Source of the DNA: Lithobates sylvaticus
Lineage: Eukaryota > Chordata > Amphibia > Anura > Ranidae
Assembly (NCBI GenBank): GCA_028564925.1
Contig: CM053031.1
Span: 165,343,084-165,407,083 of the forward strand
Length of the DNA stretch: 64,000 bases
Direction: 5' to 3'
The notes below the pieces were generated by a model. It saw only the letters and a program-made list of their open reading frames with translations. It was not told where the DNA came from and ran no database searches. A program made the position numbers and the translations under genes. This document shows, piece after piece, positions 22,036-32,371 of the stretch (the stretch's first letter is position 1; every line of letters starts with the position of its first letter).

Positions 22036-24680
22036 TTATTCTGCACAAGGTACGGACAAGTCCTGTGGGATCCATGCCTGGTTCATTTTAATGAACGTGA
22101 GCTTGTCCACATTGGCTCTGGACAGGCGGCTGCGATTGTCTGTGATAACGCCCCCTGCCGTGCTAAATACACATTCAGATAATACACTGGCTGCAGGGTA
22201 GGCCAGCACCTCCAAGGCGTAAAGGGCAAGCTCAGGCCATGTGCCCAATTTGGAGACCCAGAAGTTGAAGGGGGCAGACCCGTCATTCAGTATATGTAGG
22301 CGTGTGCACACATACTGCTCCACCATGTTGGTGAAATGCTGCCTCCTGCTAAGACGTTCCATCTCAGCTGGTGGTGCTGGCCACATTTCGGCCATGCTAA
22401 CTCTGCCTTCTGAGGTGCTGGTGGTGCCCCGGCTGCGTTGGGGACCTCTTCCTCCTCCTCTGCCTTCGCCTTGTGCTTCCAACCGTACCCCCGCTGTCAG
22501 GTGGGAATTCCACCAGCAGCACGTCTAGCGCGTGGGAATTCCACCAGCAGCGCGTCTAGCGCGTCTTTGTACTTGTGCATCTTACGATCACGCTCCAGTG
22601 AGGTAATTAAGGATGGTACGTTGTCCTTGTAATGGTGATCCATCAGTAAACCCAGTAATCAGCACCAGTTAGAATGTGGGCAACTCGGCGGTCGTTGCGG
22701 AGACACTGCAGCATGTAATCGCTCATGTGTGCCGAAAAGCTGTCCTCTGTGGGAGGTGTATCGTCTGTGTCCTCTGTATCCCCCCAGCCATGCACCAGTG
22801 ATGACCATGAGCTGGTCTGGGTGCCACCCTGCTGTGAACATGGTTCCTCCTCCTCCATCTCCTCATCCACCACCTTGTCATCCTCCAGAACTGTGCCCTT
22901 GCTGCCAGACAATTGTGTACCTGGCGTTTGTTGGTGCAGGAACCCACCCTCGTAGCCACTTGTGAATGACTGCCCTGAAAGCCTTGGAAATGATCCCTCT
23001 TCCTCCTCCTCCTCCTGTGCCACATCCTCCTCCATCATTGCCCAAAGCGTTTTTTCAAGGAGGCATAGAACTGGAATAGTAACGCTGAGAATGGCGTCAT
23101 CGGCACTGGCCATGTTGGTGGAGTACTCAAAACAGTGCAACAAGGCACACAGGTCTCGCATGGAGGCCCAGTTATTGGTAGTGAAGTGGTGCTGTTCCGC
23201 AGAGCGACTCACGTGTGCGTGCTGCAGCTGAAACTCCACTATTGCCTGCTGCTGCTCGCACACTCTGGCCAGCATGTGCAAGGAGTTCCACCTTGTGGGC
23301 ATGTCACAGATGAGACGGTGAGCGGGAAGGCCGAAGTTACGCTGCAGCGCTGACAGGCGAGCAGCAGCAGGGTGAGAACGCCGAAAGTGCGCACAGGCGA
23401 CCCGCACTTTCTGCAGCAGCTCTGGCATATCAGGGTAATTCTTAAGGAACCTCTGGACCACCAAGTTCAGCACATGCACCAGGCAAGGGATGTGCGTCAA
23501 ACCGGCTAGGCCCAGAGCTGCTACGAGATTTTGCCCATTATCGCACACCACCGGGCCGGGCTTGAGGCTCACTGCCACCAACCACTCATTGGTCTGTTGT
23601 TCCATGTCCCTCCACAACTCCTGCACGGTGTGGGGTTTTTCCCCCAAACAGGAAAGTTTTAAAACTGCCTGCTGTCGTTTAGCCCTGGCTGTGCTGAAGT
23701 TGGTGGTGAAGCTGTTACGCTGACCGGATGAGGCAGTAGAGGATGAGGAGGCGGAGTAGGAGGAGTTAGAAACAGGAGGCAAACTGAAGTGCCCTGCAAT
23801 CCTCGGTGGTGGAAGGACATGCGCCAAACTGCTATCCGCCTCAGGCCCAGCCGCCACTACATTCACCCAGTGTGCTGTTAGAGAGATATAACGTCCCTGA
23901 CTGTGCTTACTGGTCCACGCTCCGGACGCTCCGCTTTTGCACCCTGCTCCCTCTTCTGCTGTGCTGGTGGCTCTGTGCGACTACCGCCTCTTCCTCCGAA
24001 CTACACTGGTCACCTAAATGATGTTGATTCCATGTGGGGTCAAGGACCTCATCGTCCTCCACATCATCTTCCACCCAGTCTTCACCCCTGCCCTCCTTGT
24101 CGGTCTGCACAATGGCGAAAGCAGCAGCAGTTGGCACCTGTGTTTCGTCATCATCCGAGACGTGCTGCGATGGTCCTCCCATGTACTCATCATGAAACAT
24201 AAGTGGTTGGGCATCGGTGCACACAATCTCTTCCACTTATGGGGCAGGGCTAGGTGGATGGCCCTGGGAAACCCTGCTAACCGAGTCATCAAAAAGCAGA
24301 AGAGACTGCTGCATGCTTTGGGGCTCAGACTGATTGGCTGATTTGCAAGGGGGTGAGGTGAAAGACTGATGGACATCGGCTGCAGGTGCCAACTCTGAAC
24401 TTTCATCAGGAGAATGGGTGGGAGACAATGTGAAGGAACCGGAGGCACTGTCAGCAACCCAATCTACTATCGCCTGTATTTGTCCTGGCCTCAACATTCG
24501 TACATCCTCATTAGGCGCGCCGAAATACCGCTGCAGGCTCTGTCGCCTACTCGCACCTGAGGAAGGTGTTTCACTAGTGCGTGTAGCTGGCACAGATCGG
24601 CCACGTCCTCTCCCTGCAACAGGAGCGCCACCAGCAGCACCACAACCCGGACCACGTCCCCTTTTTGATGATCTCCTCAT
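22036..24680 (-). pseudogene. hAT transposase lacking BED finger
   Basis: Minus-strand remnant starting MRRSSKRGRGPGCGAAGG at 24680. The N-terminal part (24680-24237), an acidic part (24236-23907) and the central part (23866-22643: TAHWVNVVAAG, CDNGQNLVAAL, CLVHVLNLVVQRFLKN, CDMPTRWNSLH) are in different frames; the C-terminal domain (22482-22036) has AYPAASVLSECVFSTAGG. Compared with the transposase at 6483, roughly 230 residues are missing near 23930, where the acidic region runs directly into the SKHSQGRYISLTAHW segment. The deleted part would hold the BED finger and the first catalytic Asp. A 31-bp tandem duplication lies at 22501-22562. Not functional. Confidence 0.85.
22501..22562 (-). 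repeat. 31-bp direct duplication in transposase
   Basis: gtgggaattccaccagcagc plus 'acgtctagcgc' occurs twice in a row with one mismatch. It adds a non-multiple of three and shifts the frame. Confidence 0.9.
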
Positions 24681-24720
24681 ATTTTCAAAATGTATGATCT
24701 CGCCCTAAATGGGTGTTTTT

Positions 24721-25200
24721 GCAATAGCAGAATACACGTACAGTGTCTAAAGCGTGTATGAACACGCAGAAAATGCTATTGGGAAAACAAAAATTTCACT
24801 ACAATTTTATTTATGGGACAATAGAAATATCTATCGATTGGATGTCACACTCCTGCACTGAGCACTGAAATATTTTATTTTTTGTCAATAGCAGAATTTA
24901 CGTACAGTGTCTAAAGCGTGTATGAACACGCAGAAAATGCTATTAGGAAAAAAAAATTTCCCTACAATTTTTTTTTTTGGGGACAATAGAAGAAATATCG
25001 ATCGATTGGATGTCACACTCCTGCACAGAGCACTCAAATATTTTAGTTTTTGTCAATAGCAGAATACACGTACAGTGTCTAAAGCGTGTATGCACACGCA
25101 GAAATGCTATTGGGAAAAAAAAAAACACAGCAAAATTAAATTTTTTTGCAATGTTTTTCCAATAGCAGAATACACACAGAGTATGGTGTATCTCTTACTA
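24721..25200 (-). repeat. Tandem leader repeat of second hAT family, about 165 bp
   Basis: The marker AATAGCAGAATACACGTA recurs at 24723, 24887, 25055 and, as a short last unit, 25161. Units hold 'acagtgtctaaagcgtgtat' and 'attggatgtcacactcctgc'. It lies between the transposase start and its TATA box, the same slot as the arrays of the other hAT copies. Confidence 0.9.
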
Positions 25201-25440
25201 AAATATGCAGTGCAGTGATGGTGCACTGAGCTTGCAGGTAAAACTTATATTTTGTCTGGCACTGGCCTCATGGCACTGTTAAAAGACTGTGCACTGCACC
25301 CCAGCCAGGGTACAATTGATTTAGGAATCTCTTGAATAATTCTCTCTGCCTCTTTATTTTCCTTGCTAAACATACTCTCTACTCTAGCTATCTAGATCGC
25401 TCACTGATATAACTAATTTGAATAAAATTTAAGGAATGTG

Positions 25441-25460
25441 GACTGACTGACTGACTGACT
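25441..25460. repeat. GACT microsatellite
   Basis: Five uninterrupted GACT units inside the hAT leader. Confidence 0.9.
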
Positions 25461-25545
25461 ATATCACACTAACTCCTAAAATCCTCTCTTAGCAGCACAG
25501 GAACCTGTCTATAGCAGAATGACGCTGTGTGCTGTGTGTCTGTAC

Positions 25546-25553
25546 TATATATA
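25546..25553 (-). promoter_or_regulatory. TATA box of second hAT family
   Basis: TATATATA between 'tgtac' and 'gaggctggg', upstream of the minus-strand leader array and next to GC-richer subterminal DNA. Confidence 0.5.
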
Positions 25554-25808
25554 GAGGCTGGGTCACATGCTGCACTGCCCAATCACAGCCATGCCATTAG
25601 TAGGCATGGCTGTGATGGCTTCTAAGGGCACACTAGTGAAACTAGCGTCGATTGGCTGCCCTGCAGCTTGTAAAAGGCGCCAATACATCGCCGAACACCC
25701 GACCCGAACCCGAACATACAGCCAATAATTCGGGTTCGGGTCCGGGACACGGACACCCAAAAATCTGGTACGGACCTGAACTTTACAGTTCGGGTTCACT
25801 CAACGCTA

Positions 25809-27270
25809 CACCTTATAGCTATCACCCATAACCTCCTCTTTGCAGACATTAGCCCCAGGGAGAACAAGGCTTGTGCATGTTGGGAAGAAGATCTTTCTCT
25901 CTTGCTCTCAGATGAGAATTGGGAACGTATCTTTCTGAACATACATACTGGTTCAATGAATGTTACTACGCAAGAAAGCGGATATAAAGTCCAATCCAGG
26001 TGGTACCGCACACCAGCCCTTCTAAACAAAATTTACCCGTCTACTCTGGATACGTGTTGGAGATGCCACAAAGAAAAGGGTACCTATTACACATTTGGTG
26101 GGCATGTACCCCACTACAAACATTCTCGAAAGCAGTGTGCCACATCACCTCCCAAGTAACTTAATTCGAACTGAACCTGTCCCCCCACCAATTCCTCCTA
26201 CACAACTCTCCCTTATTGCATAACTCCTACCACAAATCCCTGGTAATGCATATGATAAATGCGACAAAACAATGTATCCCCAAAATCTGGGGCTCTTCCC
26301 AGATACCCACAATCAAAGATTGGTTCATAGAATATGAAAAGCCGCTGAAATGGAGGAGCTGATCAATATGTCAAGCGATACCCCATGCTGGATACACTTT
26401 TAGTCAACACCAGCATACTCAAACGCACTCAACTCACTGGTATAAGGTAACAACAATCAGCATGACGAATCTCATTTCCTTCTATCAAGAGATAAAGCCC
26501 TGGAGACAAGAAAAGAACAATTTACAGCTCACCCTACCTGTTACCCCTATTCACTCCACTCCTAGTTTCCCCCTTTTAGGCATTTTAAATTATAAACGGA
26601 AACTCCTTCCCTCCTAGAAAGCTGGAGGGAGTAGTCACTGACGGGCCTCCCCATTTTACTCTCCCTCTCTACCTTTCTGCTTATCTCTTTTTCTTTCTCT
26701 TCCCCCCCTTTTTTTCTACCCTCCCTGTCCCCCCCCCCCCCCACTCTCCCCTACCACTCCCCTTAGATACCCCATGTTAATCCGCCTATACATTTCATCA
26801 TGATCCCCAACTCGAGCATTTACAAAATCCCATCTTAACCTTAACTCACTTCACAAATTCCCCAGCTGCGCCTGCTCATGACCACACATGGACTTACCGT
26901 ACAACCTTCTACTCACCACTAAGTTCTCAGACTCCCAACAGATAGGGTTATAGAGGGCCGTTATTAGGTACCCTAGACATCCTCTCTTCCCCTCAAACAG
27001 TCTGGGAACCCTACCAGCAGTCGCACACCATAAGAACCTCAGTCATGGTCAAAGTTTGACAAAGAAAAGTGAACCACACCATAGGGAATAAACGGCCCAG
27101 ACGCATCTTGTACAGATTTTTGTTGAAGTGATAACAATTTACTTTGTAACTAACTATTGTACATTTTAACACAACCTTCTTGTTCCAATAATAGTTATGT
27201 ACAATAGTTATTTGAGAATTTTGTAAATGCTCTCTTTTCTTTAAATAAAATATTTTTTCAAAAAAAATGT
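25809..27270 (+). mobile_element. L1 3' end with 3' UTR
   Basis: The 5' part codes for the end of L1 ORF2 and is followed by about 1.1 kb of pyrimidine-rich 3' UTR, including a C run near 26729, and an AATAAA-containing A-rich tail near 27245-27267. It starts at the base after the hAT right end. No matching L1 sequence precedes the hAT left end, so the hAT did not simply land in this copy, or the other side is lost. Confidence 0.78.
25815..26159 (+). pseudogene. L1 ORF2 C-terminus
   Basis: The reading frame contains ISPRENKACACWEEDLSLLL-like sequence, then RWYRTPALLNKIYP and TCWRCHKEKGTYYTFGGHVP, the tryptophan-rich Cys motif seen at the end of L1 ORF2 (usually CWRC...HIWWECP). The open piece is 25902-26159; a frame change spoils the final His/Cys part. 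Reverse transcriptase and endonuclease are missing. Confidence 0.78.
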
Positions 27271-27624
27271 TGTCATGTTAGACACGTTCTCATTAGGGAT
27301 CTTGCCCTGCTGGGGACACTAACTTGAATGTTTCTTCTCTGGGCCTATTCTCAGAAATTAGCTAAAATATAGGAAATTTAGAGCACAATATAGAGAGTAT
27401 GTTTTGTTGCTAAAACCGTGAATTGTGTGGAGCCTGTAATGTTTTCACTGCCTAACACTGATAATGTATATAATAAAAGTAGAGCTAAGTCACATAACTT
27501 TGATAGGTCATGTGATTGGAATTTCCTCCTCCCAGCTCTTGTTTTGTACATTATTCAAAATGAATGGGGATTGGGGATTTACTTGACTTGAAGTCCTTAA
27601 GTAGGTTAGGTGAAAAGTACATTT
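27271..27624. other. Interval without recognised feature
   Basis: No credible gene or repeat seen. Confidence 0.5.
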
Positions 27625-27629
27625 CTAAG

Positions 27630-28282
27630 GCAGCCCATAGATGAGTCGGTTGGTTGAATAAAAAACTGACCTGACTCCCCCATCCAAATACTCTATGTGT
27701 ATTGTGACAGCAGGGAGATTTTGCTGCCGACAGAATTCACTGATCAGCATTACAGGCTATAGCCTGCAGCACTGATAAAGTGGGAAAAATTGGACAGGGT
27801 AGTTTAAAAGAGAAGTATGTTTTTTTTTTTTTTGCAGAATCATACTTACCTAGGTGGATACAGCATTGATCCTATGCTACATCTGTCCTCCGCCGGCTCG
27901 AAGACTGACAACCAAGTGATTAAACACCACCGATTGCTTGGTTCTCAGGGCTCCCTGAGCATAGAGATGGTCGTCAGTTACCGCTGTCTACGCTGCACCC
28001 CGCCTCACTCACTGGATCCCTGAGCTGTGGAGGGGGCAGGACCAGACAGTGCAGGCTCTTAGTGGCTCGCTGAGAGGCTAAACAGGGTGTCAGTCCGGAC
28101 ATGTGGGTGGATCCCAACTTCATTGTCGTGATCTTGCCAGAGCCTGTGTCGCCTCTGTGATGTCAGCCAACAGTGGGCTTCAGGACACAGGACTGCAGAA
28201 CTAACTGAGCGTTGACTGTACTTCTCCTTTAACAGAAGTCGATTGGTTGAACTGGCTGAATTTCAATCTATGTATGGCCTGC
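27630..28282. mobile_element. MITE with CTAAG flanks, host of a nested MITE
   Basis: Ends GCAGCCCATAGATGA and, inverted, the segment ending GTATGGCCTGC; both flanks are CTAAG (27625-27629, 28283-28287). Inner subterminal parts (tcggttggttgaat / gattggttgaactgg) are also related. The middle is occupied by another MITE. Superfamily not assigned. Confidence 0.65.
27804..28232. mobile_element. TTAA-flanked MITE nested in another MITE
   Basis: Bounded by TTAA (27804-27807 and 28229-28232) with inverted ends AAAGAGAAGTA / GTACTTCTCCTT. The TTAA target fits piggyBac or Kolobok superfamilies. No coding capacity; the frame at 27817-28023 is not supported by any motif. Confidence 0.75.
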
Positions 28283-29119
28283 CTAAGTGCAATGCTATGC
28301 TTTTAATATGTGACATTTTTTGCTACTATAAGACCACACAACTGTTTTATTAATGGTACCCTTATGCCGCGTACACACGAGCGGACCTTCCGGCAGAAAA
28401 AGTCAGATGGAACGATTCCGTCGGACATTCCTCTCGTGTGTGGGCTTCATCTGACTTTTTCCCCAAAATTCTGACAGACCTAGAAATAGAACATGTTTCA
28501 AATCTTTCCGCCGGAACCAGTTCCTATCGAGAAAACCACTTGTCTGTATGCTGTTCCGACGGACCAAAAACGACGCATGCTCTGAAGCAAGTACGAGACG
28601 GAAGCGCTCGGTCTGGTAAAACTAGTATTCATATTGGAGCTAGCACATTCCTCGCGCTGCAAATTCTGTGATCGTTTAATGCAGTGCATTATTGTCTTCT
28701 TTATAATGCTGGAAGATTGAAGTTGTTTTGCTGCTCATATCCACACAGAGTTCTCACAAACAGATTTCTGGATTATTTCTCCTGATCTCATGAATAATAT
28801 TGTATTTTTTAAAAGTCCGATCTCCATAATAATGTTTACAAATTTTTTTTAGAGTCATCTTTTATTATTTTTGATTTCATCAAGATCTTTTTTTATGATT
28901 ATTTAAAAATTATTTTTTAGTGATCTCCATAATTTTTTTTATTTTTTTTGTGTGTCAAGTTACCACAATAACATTAATAATGTTTTATTTTGTTTTGTGT
29001 CAAGTTACCACAATAACATTATATATATTTTTTTGGAACCTCAAGGAGGTTGGTGTCCCTTGTTAATTTGACATTGTCTTTTAGAAATGTATTTGCATAA
29101 AAACAAATAGGCAAGTATT

Positions 29120-29415
29120 TTCAGAAAATAAAATATCCATTTATTCTGGTTAACAAAATAAAGATGAAGGCAACGTTGGAGAAACTGCTGGAATTTGTGA
29201 AGCCTTTTGGCCCCAGGGCACACATCAAGTCTGTGGAAAAGAAAATTGGGATCTTGAGGAGTCCATATAATAGGGAGCACAATCTGGTCAAGGAATCCCA
29301 GAGATCAAGACCAGCAGCAGATGACATATATGTCCCCAGGCTGTGGTACTACACCAGCCTGCGTCTTCTGTCAGACCAGACTGAACCCAGGTCATCACTT
29401 TCTTCTCTTGGCTGA
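29120..29415 (+). pseudogene. Inverted partial MADF exon copy
   Basis: The plus-strand frame VNKIKMKATLEKLLEFVKPF and SVEKKIGILRSPYNREHNLV, PAADDIYVPRLWYY matches the MADF exon on the opposite strand at 29915-30330 (NKQVRKATLEQLLAFVQTW, ELKIGILRNMYRKEQNKL, ADDAYVPKLWYF). It is therefore an inverted, diverged duplicate of the MADF exon that has replaced or cut the 3' part of the MADF gene. The sequence differs too much for a recent copy. Confidence 0.7.
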
Positions 29416-30394
29416 AGCCTTCCCTAGCTTCCCTAATGAGGCGCAGTGATGCCTCCTCTGTCACCGTCCCCTTCCTGGGCCTTTTTGTTTGAATGCGGAG
29501 GGGAGGCACCTGTGATTGGGTGTGGCTCCTACTGGGCCCGGCCACCTCCTGGCTGACACAGGGCACAGCCTCCTCCTGGCTGTCACTGGGCCCGGCCTCC
29601 TCCTGCCTGCCACTTTCCACACCTTCCTCCTGGCTGACCTCATCCTGTGTATAAAATAGGGACATAGTTTTAGTTTTTGGTTCATCAATCACACACAATT
29701 TTTTAGCTCATGACTTGCAAATTCAATGTTAATACATAGAAAAGAATATCATTCTGACCCCGGCATTTTTTCAAGCTGGTGACAAACATTTTTGGCCACT
29801 ACTGTCAATTGATATATATACACATCATTTTTTGGATAAAATCATTAATAGGTAATCAATTATAACATCTAGTTAACATCATTAATATTAGGAGACTAAA
29901 TATGTAGAAAGATAATATACCTGGCTCCAGCTGATCCATTCTTCCTGGATGGGAGGCCCAGGTTGTTCCTCGTCAGCCTCTGCTGGGGTGGAGGGAAGGG
30001 TGGAGGGAAGGGTCGAAATAGATTCCCTTGCTTCAGTCTGGTCATCAAGAAAACGCAGTTTTTGGAAGTACCACAGCTTGGGTACATATGCATCATCTGC
30101 TGATGCTCCTGATCTGAGGGAAGCCTGGAGCTTATTCTGCTCCTTTCTGTACATATTCCTCAAGATCCCAATTTTAAGTTCCAAAAACTTCATGGTTGCT
30201 TCTGGTATCCAAGTCTGCACAAATGCCAGAAGTTGCTCCAGTGTTGCCTTCCTTACTTGTTTGTTGTAATAAAACCTGTGTTTGACCTCCCACAGATTCC
30301 TCATCTCCCTGTACTTGTCAATAAATTGGGACATAAATTCAGGGTCCTTAAACTTATTATTCATATTTTCTGTAAAAGACAATACACAAGACAA
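29410..30394 (-). pseudogene. Harbinger MADF-domain accessory gene, partial
   Basis: PIF/Harbinger elements encode, besides the transposase, a Myb/MADF-type DNA-binding protein needed for transposition. The first exon (30394 to about 29915) has FKDPEFMSQFIDKYREMRNL, NKQVRKATLEQLLAFVQTW, IGILRNMYRKEQNKL and ADDAYVPKLWYFQKLRFLDD, a MADF domain of about 90 residues, then a Pro/Ser/Glu tail with EEWISWSQ before a 'gtatat' that could be a donor. A likely second exon (about 29645-29410) reads SQEEGVESGRQEEAGPSDSQ and EEASLRLIREAREGFSQEKK, the usual tail of such proteins. It then runs into the inverted MADF copy, so the C-terminus is lost. Confidence 0.75.
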
Positions 30395-30998
30395 AAAGAC
30401 TAATGTTAGCCTAAACTCTCATAATCTTATCCCAACATATGCCTCAATATTTAAGAAGTATAGGCCACCGATGTTCGTAAATTGTAAAAAAATTACCTTC
30501 ATTTCGGAAGCTTGCAACTTTCGTTCCTCTTTTCTCCGTGCACGTACGGCACATGCATGTTAGCGTTATATACACTGCCCCTGACGTTCTTTTTCACAAA
30601 TATTCCCCGCCCCTTCTCTCTATGGTGTGCAGTAGGAGCAACATGGTGGAGACACAGCAGGTTAATTATTCCAGTAACGAGAAAAACCTGGAGCCCGAAA
30701 CATCCGATCTGGGAAGATGTTCGTGGACACAGTAATCGTTCGTAGTAAACATTGTTCATAGGAAATATTGTTTGAAAATATATACGGTGTATTTAGTTGA
30801 TGCAGGGTTTAAACAACATTTTTGTCTTGCTAATTTTTCTTATTAAATGAGGTTTAGGACAATGTTGTCTAGATGTCTTTGAAACTAGAATGAATAGCAA
30901 ACTTGATTCAGTATAATGTAAGGAGAGGACACTCAGCAGCTATTTACACATCTAGACTCAGGAGCACTAGTGTGGGACATCAGAGAACATTTTTTTAG

Positions 30999-31601
30999 GG
31001 TAACCCACACAGGGGCTCCAGGGGATACTTGGGGTGTCTCCATCTGTGAAACTTGGGCAAAAAAGGTAAGTATTGCAGTTTGGTTAAAAGGGAATTTTAA
31101 TCATGTCTTCAACAGACAATTGTACACCACTTCAAAGCAATGTTTCATATTGCTATTTCTGGACTCAAATATCTGTGTGCTAAGTATACCTTTTGTTTCA
31201 TTATCATAGGGGAGAAAAGACTCCAAGGACACCACTCAGTGGACACCAGGGACCCCCCACATCACCATGAAGGGGAAATCAGCCCTAGACCCCCCAAGGA
31301 TCTTGAGGAAGGAGAGGTGGAGTTAGTGGGTGAGATTGACACCCAAACAGGTGAGTGTCTGACACCCCACCTTCAGGTAATCTATGTATACCTGCATATT
31401 TATAATACATGTTTTTTTAACCAATTTTTAGGTGATGTGCTGGTTGTTGAACAGCAAGCTGAACCTTTCACAAGTGACAGCGCCCAAAGGCTCATCCACG
31501 ACATCATGCTGTGGAATGGCGAAATAGACATTATAAGGAAGAAACTGAATGTTATGGAACAACAAATGAAGAACATGATAGATGTGTTGGGGAGAATATA
31601 A
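30999..31601 (+). pseudogene. Harbinger second accessory gene, 3' exons
   Basis: Two exons are well supported. Exon 31210-31350 is bounded by tcattatcatag and gtgagt; exon 31432-31601 starts after ccaatttttag and ends at a stop. Joined, they keep frame and read EKRLQGHHSVDTRDPPHHHE, LEEGEVELVGEIDTQTGDVL, then FTSDSAQRLIHDIMLWNGEI and KKLNVMEQQMKNMIDVLGRI, an acidic linker plus a C-terminal coiled coil. Such tails occur in Myb/SANT-like proteins linked to Harbinger; I recall this from the family and cannot check it. A weaker candidate exon, 30999-31065 with donor gtaagt, does not join in frame. A DNA-binding N-terminus is not visible, although the MVETQQVNYSSNEKNLEPE frame at 30641 could be a first exon. 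Confidence 0.55.
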
Positions 31602-31671
31602 ATTACTTTCAAATCCCATCCATTTTCCCATTTGTTGGACTTAAAAAAATAAATAAAAAATTTGACATTTT

Positions 31672-31905
31672 AAAAGCCAAATTTTGGAGATGCACACGGT
31701 GTATCAACATGTGCTATCTTCCATCAGGGGATCTCAATGTACGCATTTTGTGGGTGCAACCCCTTCCTCATAATGCAAGTAGGTGAGAGGAAGGGATAGC
31801 AGCCATAAAACACGTCCATTGATCCCCCATGATGGGAGATAGCACATGTTGACATTACCCATTTGGAATCCTAATTTGTGTGCATCTTCAAAATTTGGCT
31901 TTTAC
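31672..31905. repeat. Foldback hairpin element
   Basis: The segment folds on itself: 'ccaaattttggagatgcaca' near 31678 pairs with 'gtgtgcatcttcaaaatttg' near 31879, and 'aacatgtgctatcttccatc' near 31708 with 'gatgggagatagcacatgtt' near 31832. It lies just after the stop of the plus-strand accessory gene. Confidence 0.75.
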
Positions 31906-32091
31906 AGGGTTGACATCACCCCATCTGATTTATGGCAATATCAATACATTTTTGACACTATAATGTCTCATTTTATAGATGTTGAACTTTGTAATTTCCA
32001 GAGTTGTGTGTATGTTTTTCTTTTTTTTAAACATGCCTGTTTTTAAAAAAAATATGTTTTTTTAAAACCAAAAAAAATATATATTGTTATA

Positions 32092-32092
32092 A

Positions 32093-32156
<64 letters not shown>
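32092..32156. repeat. TA microsatellite
   Basis: About 60 bases of uninterrupted TA next to the L1 insertion point. Confidence 0.95.
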
Positions 32157-32158
<2 letters not shown>

Positions 32159-32371
32159 ATAAACACACATGTGAATGTGCACAGATTAAAAAGTTTGCTA
32201 ATCAACAATGTGTGGCTTTGAGGGGGCGTTGCGACCGAGCTCCAACATGGATGCTTAACTGAGAGCTCCGCTTGGCCGCCAGAGAGAATCCGCCACAATC
32301 TGCAACCACCGGCAGCATCCACACCCTGCACGGCATCTACGGGCTCCCTGAGACCCGCTGCACCGGCGGAG

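Larger units (their letters stand above)
20979..25808 (-). mobile_element. hAT element of a second family, minus strand
   Basis: The ends pair as TAGAGTTGAGCGGAC (20979) and the inverse of GTTCACTCAACGCTA (ending 25808), 12 of 15 matching. Subterminal DNA is full of 'cccgaacccgaac' and 'ttcgggttcgg' motifs. No 8-bp duplication is evident (GTCACATC and CACCTTAT). The transposase is on the minus strand with its TATA box near 25550 and a tandem-repeat leader at 24721-25200. An L1 scrap and a long inverted repeat sit in the 3' part. Confidence 0.85.

Noticed and set aside
27817-28023. A 68-residue frame preceded by a T run
   Set aside because: It is inside a TTAA MITE and shows no conserved motif.
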